64,000 nucleotides of DNA from Fragum whitleyi (Eukaryota > Mollusca > Bivalvia > Cardiida > Cardiidae), in the NCBI GenBank assembly GCA_948146395.1, contig OX411544.1, positions 33,996,457 through 34,060,456 on the forward strand, given 5' to 3'. Positions 58,701 to 64,000 of this stretch are shown here, one piece after another (the stretch's first letter is position 1; the number at the start of each line of letters is the position of its first letter). Both the position numbers and the translations under genes were made by a program. The notes beneath the pieces are model-generated. The model did not search any database and had not been told where the DNA came from. It saw nothing but the letters and a program-made list of their open reading frames with translations.

Positions 58701-61384
58701 GACAGACGAAGCGGCGGCTATATGCTCTCCCTTCGGGGAGCATAAAAAGGGTTTTAATAAACCATTAGCAAAACAGGGTCCTAAGGACTAAATAATTGGG
58801 ATCATCTTGTGGGTCCTTTCTCAAGGTTTGGGAATAGCTGCTTTAGATGTAGACTTTTTCTTCAAAGGAATGATGTTGTTTTGATTTAAATTTAAGGCTT
58901 GAAGCTAAAATACATACTTGATTATAATTGGACATTTGGAGCTCAACTTCAGGAAAGAATTGAAGACTGTTTATTTCTTAAAACAGTCTTCAATTTTTTC
59001 TGAAGTTGATTCTCTGGGGCCCATATTACTTAACATCTTAAGATCTTTTTGTTTTTTTTTCCTAAGTCGAAAATTAAAGTTGCTTCTACAGTAGTAACTA
59101 AAATGGTAATCTGCCATGCAATATCTCATAGAAACCTTTTCTCAAGATGATTCCAATGAAATATTGCAAAGCAGAATCTAACAATGAATGAAAACATCAG
59201 GTATAATTTGTTATTTGACTAAGATTTTTTCTTTTGTAAGAAGTTTAGTAAAACAGGCCCCAGGGACCCATATCTGAAAGTTAAACAGGGCCACGGCTAA
59301 TTATTTGTGAGCCTTAGGCTAGCAAATCCAGTGTCACTTCAAACCCTGTAATCTTTATTACAGTAAAATATACAGCAACATTTCAAGCGCAATTTCTAGT
59401 AAAGTAAATTACATCGTAAAATTGACATTCATCTCGCCCAAAACCATTCAAAATCACCTGCTCAGCGTTCTATTTATTCATTCATTACTCACTCAAACCA
59501 TTCAAAAAGCTCCAAAATCACTGATAAAGATAGAATCAACAGGGTCATTCAATTTAAATAAAGCAAGAAAACTAGAAAGCCATGAATGGCTTGAGTCGCT
59601 CCACAGGCTTGAAATTCTTGTAATCAAAGTTTTGACTAGATTTTTTAGATATTTTGGGTTCTATTTATGTTGAAATGATTTTCAAAGCTTCCACTTTTAT
59701 AACATATAGAGAAACTACCGCCACCAATAGAAGACATAATTTTCATCCGATCACGATAATTTTTGGCTGCATGATAATGGATCACCCAAGGATCATACTA
59801 ATGAAGTTTGATTGATATCCATTGATTACATTCTGAGAAAATGATTTTCAAAGTTTCCATTATATAACATAGAGAGAAATGACTTCCACCCATAAAATAC
59901 ATATTTTTCATCTGATCACAATAATGTTTGGTAGACTGATAAAGGGTCACCCAAGGATTATTCATGTAAAATTTGGTTGATATCCATCACTTTCATTTTG
60001 AGAAAATGATTTTCAAAGTTTCCACTATATAGAAAATAGAGAAATGACCTCCGCCCATAAAATACACATTTTTCATTCGATCACAATAATGTTTGGTAGA
60101 CTGATAAAGGGTCACCCAAGGATCATTCATGTAAAATTTGGTTGATATCTATCGGTTAGTTTTTGAGAAAATGATTTTCAAAGTTTCCACTATATAACAT
60201 ATAGAGAAATGACCTCCGCCCATAAAATACATATTTTTCATTTGATCACAATAATTTTGGTAGACTGATAAAGGGTCACCCAAGGATCAATCATGTAAAA
60301 TTTGGTTGATATCTATCAATAAGTTTCTGAGAAAATGATTTTCAAAGTTTCCACTATATAACATATACAGAAATGACCTCCGCCCATAAAATGCATATTT
60401 TTCATCTGATCAAAATAATTTTTGGTAAGCTGATAAAGGGTCACCCAAAGATCATTCATGTAAAATTTTATTGGTATCCATCAATTACAACCTGAGAAAA
60501 GTTACTTTTTACCATATTTAGAAATTAGCCACGCCCATTAAATCCATGTTTTTCATTGGATCAAAATTTCTTGAACAACTTTGAAAGAGGGTCACCCAAG
60601 GATCATTCCTGTGAAGTTTGGTTGAAATCCATCCAGTAGTTTCTGAGGAGAAGATTTTTTAAGAAAAAGTTTACGACCGCACGCACGGACGGACGCACGA
60701 CGGACACAACGCCATGACAATAGCCCCAGTGGCTTTCAGCCAGTGGAGCTAAAAATGGTGATTTCACTGACATAATTCAAATTATAAGCGTCTGATTGGT
60801 TGTTGTGCAAATTTTATTAAAGGGGGGTAATAAATATCGCTAATTTTGTTCATCCTGAAAAAAATTGCAATATTGGATTACCTCCCATTTAATTCACTCA
60901 AAACTCACTCCACACACTCATTCAATTACATTCCAAAATAATTCCAAACTCATTCATCTTGCCAATTTCACGATGTTGTTCACTGCATATTGTATTCACA
61001 AGAGATGTTCGCAAAACATTTATGCCCCCCATTAGAGCAAGTCAATGGCATTTTTTTTGCAATAAACCAAGAGAAATAACTCAATAAATATTATGAGTAG
61101 AGTTGTGGTTCTTGTGCACTGGACTTTCCCTAATGAGATCTATCCACCTGTGAACTCCATGATTCTAGCTTGCATACTACTTGAGATATACTTTGTACAA
61201 TAAACTGTCAACAGACGTACCGACTGACCTGTAAGTGCATATCAATACACCCCCTCTTCTTTGAAAAGGGGGGGGGGGGGAGAGAGAAATATTTAAATAT
61301 TCACCATACCTCTTGTGATCTTGGAATCCAGCCTTTTCTATGTCCATAGGGTGGGGCAACTCTGTTACTCACAACAGGTGCTAC
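43555..61384 (-). CDS. SNW1: SNW domain-containing protein 1 (SKIP), 11 exons, N-terminus missing
   Basis: SNW1/SKIP is a nuclear protein of the activated spliceosome and a co-regulator of transcription, including nuclear-receptor and Notch targets. The coding exons on the minus strand are 61384-61310, 56199-56038, 55492-55293, 52883-52779, 51863-51794, 49860-49678, 48870-48735, 48299-48200, 47765-47648, 46698-46544 and 43750-43555. Every intron is GT-AG, and the phases join into 1500 nt: 499 residues and a TAG stop. Residues 220-224 are the family signature SNWKN, followed by GYTIPLDKR. The conserved SNW region runs roughly over residues 140-305. A charged helix (about 266-306) and a basic C-terminus ending KKRRE follow. 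Compared with about 536 residues in vertebrates, only some 31 N-terminal residues are missing; I found no start exon between 61385 and 64000. No frameshift or stop was seen, so the gene looks functional. Exon limits were placed by eye from splice sites and family similarity. Confidence 0.97.
44080..44371. repeat. Intronic minisatellite, units flanking inserted elements
   Basis: Units of roughly 180 bp contain TAAATTCAATATCAGAGTAA, TGAATATTTGTCTTAAGTCT, ATATGGTCACAGA and TTTAGTAGAAACAGA. Further copies at 46385-46543 run up to the end of SNW1 visible exon 10. Two elements (44372-45574 and 45577-46369) are inserted in the array. Confidence 0.7.
44372..45574 (-). mobile_element. Family A element, complete, in an SNW1 intron
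   Basis: On the minus strand the right end is GGTGAGTGATATAGGTCCAT, then CATGGTCCTCTTGTTT at 44372-44405. The left end TTTTAGCTCACCTGAGCACA, TTTTGCTCAAGGTGAGC lies at 45540-45574, with CGTCGTGTGTCGTCGTGTGT inside it. The core has 145-bp units, one pair of which is duplicated almost exactly (period 290 bp). Confidence 0.88.
45577..46369 (-). mobile_element. Family D element, complete, rich in TCAAGGTCA
   Basis: On the minus strand the left end is TTTTTATGCCCCCGTATCGA with hairpin GAAAGATCGGGGGCAT, then GTCCGTCTGTCCTTCTGTCT. Four core units of about 170 bp follow, each with TCAAGGTCATGTGACAAGGT. The right end is worn: GGGAGGCATTGTG, TTTCACA and TCTTGTT at 45577. TCAAGGTCA occurs nine times in 530 bp. 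It lies 3 bp from the neighbouring family A element. Confidence 0.88.
46544..46698 (-). CDS. SNW1: SNW1 visible exon 10 (residues 384-435)
   Basis: The exon is 155 nt. It starts GMDSGFGDDEAYNVYDKPW and contains SQIYRPSRN, YGDLDEI and KTNR. The donor AATAG|GTCTGT is weaker than the others, and an intronic tandem repeat unit runs to within a few bases of it. Confidence 0.94.
46700..46810. other. Intron sequence, no recognised feature
   Basis: AT-rich; nothing supported beyond the SNW1 acceptor at 46699-46700. Confidence 0.5.
46811..47479 (-). mobile_element. Worn element with about 140-bp units, family B-like left end
   Basis: Three to four diverged units contain CATTTTCAGTGATAAGACAG and TTTCAGAGAAGAT. 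Then GTTGACAGACAGACAGACAG lies at 47369, and on the minus strand a left end TTTTTTAGCTCCTCTGGATG is followed by GGGCTATTGTCGTGACC at 47479. A right end is not certain (AACAAGAAG at 46812). Confidence 0.55.
47648..47765 (-). CDS. SNW1: SNW1 visible exon 9 (residues 344-383)
   Basis: The exon is 118 nt. It contains ERDISEKIALGLPN and FDQRLFNQSK, both clear family blocks. Acceptor CTAACAG, donor AAG|GTACTA. Confidence 0.95.
48200..48299 (-). CDS. SNW1: SNW1 visible exon 8 (residues 311-344)
   Basis: The exon is 100 nt and encodes DEIRRDRHKERQRDRNLARA and then APDK, the arginine-rich segment after the SNW domain. Acceptor GTGTAG, donor AAAG|GTACTC. Confidence 0.93.
48301..48720. other. SNW1 intron, no recognised feature
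   Basis: A short diverged repeat (ACAAAGGGGAATAAAGATGC, then GCATAGGGGAATGAATATGC) at 48325-48480 has a period near 65-70 bp. Nothing else was seen. Confidence 0.4.
48735..48870 (-). CDS. SNW1: SNW1 visible exon 7, charged helix (residues 266-311)
   Basis: The exon is 136 nt. It begins AREAVETRAQIEQKMAQKEK and continues as a Lys/Glu/Arg-rich helix. The donor GATG|GTACTG splits aspartate 311; it was preferred over the earlier GTAGAT because it keeps frame with the next exon. Confidence 0.93.
48871..49677. other. SNW1 intron with one short inverted repeat
   Basis: At 49365-49425 GCTCAGTCTGTGCGGCCGCA and CAGTCTGATCAGAGTCTTAG belong to the AGACTGCACA short repeat family. No element ends were seen. 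Confidence 0.5.
49678..49860 (-). CDS. SNW1: SNW1 visible exon 6, SNW signature (residues 205-265)
   Basis: The exon holds 61 codons in phase 0. It contains KIPPCISNWKN with the name-giving SNW triplet, GYTIPLDKRLAADGRG, and NENFAKLAEALYIADRK. Acceptor TTTTTCAG, strong donor AAA|GTAAGTG. This is the best conserved part of the gene. Confidence 0.97.
50020..50350 (-). mobile_element. tRNA-derived SINE-2 (tRNA-Thr-like head) in an SNW1 intron
   Basis: The minus strand from 50349 reads GTCTGACTCGTTGGCTGAGT, then GATTAACGTGCTCGACTCGT, then the B box GGTTCGAGTCCCAC. The anticodon position would be CGT. The body continues GTGTATTTGGGCAGGACACT, a sequence type seen in several animal SINE cores. The 3' end is not certain. 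It differs from SINE-1. Confidence 0.7.
50915..50981. repeat. Hairpin, 31-bp arms, 5-nt loop
   Basis: AAAAAGAAGAAATTGCTT and AAGCAATTTCTTCTTTTT flank GTCAG. Outer pairing (GAAAATAGTGTG with CACAATGTTTTC) brings the arms to 31 bp with three mismatches. Half-copies occur at about 52485-52512 and 62220-62255. Confidence 0.85.
51000..51793. other. SNW1 intron with scattered fragments of an older element
   Basis: Apart from CAAGAGCACAACCTACAGGT at 51398 and a weak GCCAAGTTTCATGAAGATAT at 51547, both recalling tandem-core element units, nothing is recognised. Confidence 0.4.
51794..51863 (-). CDS. SNW1: SNW1 visible exon 5 (residues 181-204)
   Basis: This small 70-nt exon encodes VNKKIPRGPPSPPAPVMHSP and then NRK, the proline-rich linker that is nearly invariant in animal SNW1. 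Acceptor TTTTCAG, donor AAG|GTAACG. Confidence 0.95.
51864..52778. other. SNW1 intron, no complete element
   Basis: A half-copy of the 50915 hairpin (GACAATTTCTTTTTTCCACA, then ATGTTTTCCCC) is at 52482-52512. The rest is unassigned. Confidence 0.45.
52779..52883 (-). CDS. SNW1: SNW1 visible exon 4 (residues 146-181)
   Basis: The exon is 105 nt and opens the SNW domain with YTPSQQGVAYNSGAKQRIIR and then MVEAQKDPMDPPKF. Acceptor TTTACAG, donor TTTAA|GTAAGA, which splits lysine 181 between exons. Confidence 0.95.
53008..54362. mobile_element. Older TIR-type element split by a family C element
   Basis: The right end TGGTCGCTTAATACAAGGTTGACTG (54333-54357) pairs with a worn left end at about 53009-53045 (TACTGTCAATCTTGCGACTA, TTAAGCGGCC). 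ATTAAGCGACCAATTTCTTA at 53271 is another inner piece. The family C element interrupts it at 53297-54321. Confidence 0.55.
53297..54321 (+). mobile_element. Family C element, complete, in an SNW1 intron
   Basis: The left end is TTTTTAGCTCCACTGGCTGA, then GGGGCTATTGTCATGG, CCGTGCGTCCGTGCGTCC. Four and a half units of about 170 bp contain TATGGGCGGAGGTxATTTCT. The right end is GCCTTTGGAGCAACACAAG, hairpin AAGCCATTCATGGCTT and CTAGTT. This is the best reference copy of family C in the window. Confidence 0.9.
54382..54490. repeat. Perfect 54-bp palindrome arms around one base
   Basis: The arm 54382-54435 (starting AATTCACTTGAATCTTTGTA, ending CAACAACCTATT) is matched without a mismatch by the inverse arm 54437-54490; only C54436 lies between. 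It lies in an SNW1 intron just right of the TIR-type element. Confidence 0.95.
54899..54952. repeat. Short hairpin
   Basis: ATTTGAATCATCTC and GAGATGATTCAAAT flank AGA. Outer TGTGTGTAC/GTTCACACA pairs with mismatches. Confidence 0.75.
54976..55249 (-). mobile_element. Family F short element
   Basis: On the minus strand: TTTTGCCCTCCTTTGAAGAA, GAGGGGGTATATTGC, a GTCAGTCTGTCTGTCG stretch, one unit with AGTTATTGTCCTTTGTTGAT, then ATGGGGACATAAA, hairpin-like TTTTTACAAACA and TCTCTTGTTT. A sister copy is at 60998-61280. Confidence 0.65.
55293..55492 (-). CDS. SNW1: SNW1 visible exon 3 (residues 80-146)
   Basis: The exon is 200 nt and ends in phase 2 (AG|A makes arginine 146). It contains FQDLVPK, the acidic run DDDDP, and AAAMPVRAAEKQAPAQYI, which leads into the SNW domain. 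Acceptor TTCTAG, donor CAG|GTAAAT. Confidence 0.95.
55493..56037. other. SNW1 intron, no recognised feature
   Basis: AT-rich, with a short G-rich run at 55738-55752. No element ends. Confidence 0.5.
56038..56199 (-). CDS. SNW1: SNW1 visible exon 2 (residues 26-79)
   Basis: The exon holds 54 codons in phase 0. It starts DFGDGGAFPEI and contains VAQYPLGMG and KIKYDAIA, both strongly conserved in the family. Acceptor TTTTCAG, donor AAG|GTAATA. The intron before it is 5.1 kb, the longest in the gene, and is filled with repeats. Confidence 0.95.
56865..56932. repeat. Hairpin, 28-bp arms, 12-nt loop
   Basis: ATATAAAAGAATCAACATAA (56865 on) and TTATGTTGATTCTTTTATAT (to 56932) are exact inverses. 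The arms extend to 28 bp with one mismatch. Confidence 0.9.
57385..57840. repeat. Three tandem units of about 156 bp (family E/F-like core)
   Basis: AAAGGGCAATAACTCCAAAA occurs at 57397, 57553 and 57709, with TCTATCCACCCATAAAG in each unit. The units resemble the family E core, but no E ends are present. Confidence 0.8.
57880..58747 (-). mobile_element. Tandem element with CTCTCCCTTCGGGGAG left end (family G)
   Basis: Three blocks (about 57885, 58061, 58384) carry GGTAACAAACATTTAGCCCC. Two blocks end in ACGGACGGACGG runs (58337-58360, 58672-58705). On the minus strand the left end is CTTTTTATGCTCCCCGAAGG with hairpin CTCCCCGAAGGGAG. The right end was not found. Confidence 0.65.
58943..59009. 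repeat. Hairpin, about 29-bp arms
   Basis: AATTGAAGACTGTTT and AAACAGTCTTCAATT pair exactly. Outer TCAACTTCAGGAAAG and TTTCTGAAGTTGA pair with an indel and a mismatch. A related half-copy (GAAGACTGTTTTTCAATCTT, then TTTCTGAAGTTGATCCTC) is at 51047-51083. Confidence 0.85.
59401..60986. mobile_element. TACAGTTA-type MITE copy split by a family C element
   Basis: The left remnant TTACATCGTAAAATTGACAT and the right remnant TTGCCAATTTCACGATGTTG match the MITE ends at 12615 and 14932. Inside, CAAAACTCACTCCACACACT and TTTTGTTCATCCTGA match the MITE body in inverse. The family C element at 59570-60755 interrupts it. Confidence 0.72.
59570..60755 (-). mobile_element. Family C element, complete, in an SNW1 intron
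   Basis: On the minus strand the left end is TTTTTAGCTCCACTGGCTGA, then CCGTCCGTGCGTGCGGTCG. Five units of about 168 bp contain TTTATGGGCGGAGGTCATTT. The right end is AGCCTGTGGAGCGACTCAAG, hairpin AAGCCATTCATGGCTT and CTAGTT at 59570. Confidence 0.9.
60998..61280 (-). mobile_element. Family F short element, second copy
   Basis: On the minus strand: a C run, then TTTTCAAAGAAGAGGGGGTG, a single unit with GTATGCAAGCTAGAATCATG, GGGGGGCATAAA, hairpin TGTTTTGCGAACA and TCTCTTGT. It ends 29 bp from the SNW1 exon at 61310. A G run of about 13 is at 61268-61280. Confidence 0.65.
61310..61384 (-). CDS. SNW1: SNW1 visible exon 1 (residues 1-25)
   Basis: The exon holds 25 codons in phase 0, with acceptor TTTCAG before it and donor GAG|GTATGG after it. 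It includes APPYGHRKGWIPR, the proline-tyrosine and KGWIPR block found near residue 45 of animal SNW1. Because it opens in phase 0 at an acceptor without a methionine, at least one more coding exon must lie upstream. Confidence 0.93.
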
Positions 61385-63045
61385 CTGAAATAGATTTGAA
61401 GAGCGGAGGGTGTTAAATGATTTATGAATTTGTGACCCATCAAGCGACAACATCTGAGTAGTGTGAAAAGTGTAGACCCTGGTCAGACTGCGGGAAGTGA
61501 GCAGGCTGACAAGGGTCTAAACTTTTGGACTTGGCCGATTTTATGAATCTAGAATGATCATTCTACCTTTCAGTATAATTTTTTTCAGAAATGCGACCTC
61601 CAGTTCATCGATAGCCACCCTTATCTCTTTTCCAAATATTCATTGTATAGATTTTCCAGATGGTCCCTTTTTGAGTGACAGGTCACATCTATGATTTTTT
61701 TTTAAATACCAGTACTGTCATTAACCCTAGGTTGTGAAAAAATAATTGGAATTGTCTCATGGAATTGCATTGATGGCAGTCATGACACCATTCAAATGAT
61801 TACCAAAACATAGGGTTTCATACAGAACTGATTTTAGCTTGGTGTGCCCCCTTTAATGTTGATCTCTAGGATTCAGATAAATTACAATTGGCAGTTTAAC
61901 CCAAGTCACCCAAATCAATTAAGGTAGAATGACCAGACTGACTTCAGTATATACATGTATAACCAAGCAAAAGCTTGACCCTGGTCAGCCTCATTCATTT
62001 CAATCATGTTGAACTAGACTTTAAATAGTGTAAAAGCCAAGTAGCACATAACTATGCATTCCAGTTATTCTTATAATGCTGCCCTTGTATGTGATATCTA
62101 TAGTGCAACTTCACTAATAGGTCACCTGTCAGACAAAAAAACAACATCTGAGTAGTGTGTGTAAAGTTTAGATCCTAGTCAGACTGCTCATATTGCACAG
62201 ACTGGATTGGTTATAATAAGCAATTTCTTTTTTTTTTTTCTCATGATGTTTTCTATCCATTTCGAAATTGTTTTTTGTTTTTCAAACTGATACAGAATGT
62301 GAAATTTTAGTTAAAACTCATGTTCTTAAGCCTTTTTCTCAGATTTTTCTACTAATTTCATGGCTTGGCATGAAACAGATGTACCTGCCTATAAATGAAT
62401 AGGCAGTTACAACTGTTTCAAGCAGAGAAAAACTGATGTCGGTTTCAAAAACAAAATATAATTTTGCTTAATTTATGTGTTAAGAACTGATTAATGGATT
62501 ATGAAATTTCTTAGTTGATTATCACAATCAGAAATCCCAACCAACTGATTATCGATTATCGTATTTCCCCTTATAATAACACCCTCCCTAAATTAATAGT
62601 AGCATCCCTAAATATTTTACTAAGAAAACCCAAGAACTTGTTGAGACTTCTTCTCTAATTTGATTTGAATTTCCTCTAAACAATCATTATATAATTGTGT
62701 AGAATAAATTTACCTCAAATTAAAGGGAAAAGGGCCTAAAAGACATGAGTTTAATGATTTTCTTTAATCAGAAAATGTATACAAAATAAAAGCTCCCTGA
62801 CTTTGTCATGTATATTCTATACTACAGCTACTGGGAGCGTTTATAAGGAGAAATGCGTTATAATCAATTAATCTGTCCATCATTACTTGTCATGCTAAAT
62901 AAAAATCTTGCAAAAACTACATTAAAGTTTAAGTGCTAAGAGCACCGGGAACACTTATTTAGAGTATTTATTTTCAAAAATTGATAATCAAACTCTTCCA
63001 CTTTGAAAAAAAAATCGGGTGGTATAAACGAAGATCAGACTGCAT
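61385..63045. other. Likely SNW1 intron, no recognised element or exon
   Basis: Pieces of the AGACTGCACA short repeat occur at about 61475-61525 and 62165-62215, and a half-copy of the 50915 hairpin at 62218-62260. I looked for an SNW1 N-terminal exon on the minus strand and found none. Confidence 0.5.
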
Positions 63046-63048
63046 ATA

Positions 63049-63215
63049 TATCAGGGCTGGGGTCAATTACATGCTAATGTAATTAATTAAATTACAAATT
63101 ACATTGAAATATTTCAATTACAATTACAATTATAATTACAACAAAATCTCAATGTAATTAATTAAATTACAATTACTTTTCAAATGTAATTAATTACAAT
63201 TACAGATTACATTTG
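63049..63215. repeat. Low-complexity TGTAATTAATTA repeat
   Basis: ATGTAATTAATTAAATTACA recurs three times amid ATTACAATTACAATTA runs, giving a local fold-back. No coding potential. Confidence 0.85.
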
Positions 63216-64000
63216 AGGTATGATGAACAAGTCAATAGAAATGGAATATGACATAAACAGCTTTATGGTCACATTAAAGCTGTAGATATATTGTAAGAAC
63301 TATATAGAGACAACTTGGAAATCATAAGCATTTCAATTAAGGGCTAAACTTGTTTATGTTATGGAGGGCCATCACACTAGTATACAATTTGATTTTGACC
63401 ATTAGCCCACACTGAAAGAAAGTCTTGCACTTCATAATTCAGGAATGTTTAGAACATGTTTGCAATCCAGTTTTGGAATTAAAATGAATAAAACTTGTTT
63501 GACACTCCTTAAGTGACTAGGATTGATTAAACACATTTCAATTTAGGCACCAGGCAACTATACAGGTTTGTTAACATACATCATATCTATTATTTTGATT
63601 AAAATACTTCTGCCTTTTTTGTTATTTCATAAAAAAAATTGTACTAGATACCTGTTATTTCTTTCCCTTAAAGATAGTGTAACTAACAGTAAAGTGTTAA
63701 TGGCCACCTAGTCAAAGACAATCAAGATTTTCACACCTTTACCTGTCCATTTTGGAAGTGTTTGTCATCTTATTGTTTCCACATTATGACAGGGAATGTG
63801 TGATTTTTACAATCAATACCTTTTTGTTTACTTTTGACCGAAAGTATAATCCAGAGAACCCATAGTTCATTTTGCATCTGCTTCTTAAGTGGAAGACAAA
63901 TTTTCCTCAACTTTATCTAATTTAAAAAACTTATATGTGGATCAAGGTTTATTTCTTTCTTTTACTACTTCATTGTTTTTCCAAAGAAAACTGAATACTC
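63216..64000. other. No recognised feature
   Basis: AT-rich and without repeats or supported frames; probably still within the first SNW1 intron. Confidence 0.45.

Noticed and set aside
61385..64000. First coding exon and promoter of SNW1
   Set aside because: No methionine-led exon with an N-terminal FLPAP-type block and a donor in phase 0 could be found on the minus strand.

Overview
The window looks like nuclear DNA of a mollusc, most likely a bivalve. It is AT-rich and intron-rich, with one recognisable split protein gene in a dense field of non-coding mobile repeats. The bivalve call rests on repeat types that I know from bivalve genomes (tRNA-derived SINEs, and pearl/Helentron-like elements with tandem cores and CCGT stretches). 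The species cannot be named from the sequence.

The gene is SNW1 (SKIP, a spliceosome and transcription co-regulator) on the minus strand. Eleven coding exons lie between 61384 and 43555. All introns are GT-AG, all splice phases agree, and the exons join to 499 codons plus a stop. About 31 N-terminal residues, with the first coding exon and promoter, are not found and probably lie beyond 64000. The introns (0.4 to 5.1 kb) hold most of the repeats of the right third.

Layout: 1-5.8 kb, tandem-core elements, including a complete 2.25-kb family A element. 5.8-7 kb, no recognised feature. 6.96-12.4 kb, a nest of elements within elements. 12.6-16.7 kb, MITEs, a Tc1-like transposase fossil, a complete family B element and SINEs. 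17-32 kb, an older and more diverged region with a family of long repeats rich in TGACGTCA, a family H element, a family C element, a 1.2-kb TIR element, SINEs and hairpins. 32.2-41.7 kb, a second large nest, mostly in minus orientation. 41.9-43.5 kb, a SINE and the SNW1 3' flank. 43.5-61.4 kb, SNW1. 61.4-64 kb, probably its first intron.

The most notable pattern is shared by at least six sequence families (called A, B, C, D, E and H here). Each has a T-rich left edge, a short subterminal inverted repeat often inside a left hairpin, a CCGT-rich stretch, a core of 145-170 bp tandem units, the same inverted repeat again, a small right hairpin and a CTTGTT or CTAGTT end. This matches what is known of non-autonomous Helentron (rolling-circle) elements. 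No helicase or replicase gene is present. The families insert into each other, in two cases at the same place in the repeat unit.

Apart from SNW1 and the dead Tc1 transposase I recognise no protein gene. Nearly all other open frames fall inside repeats or look like chance.
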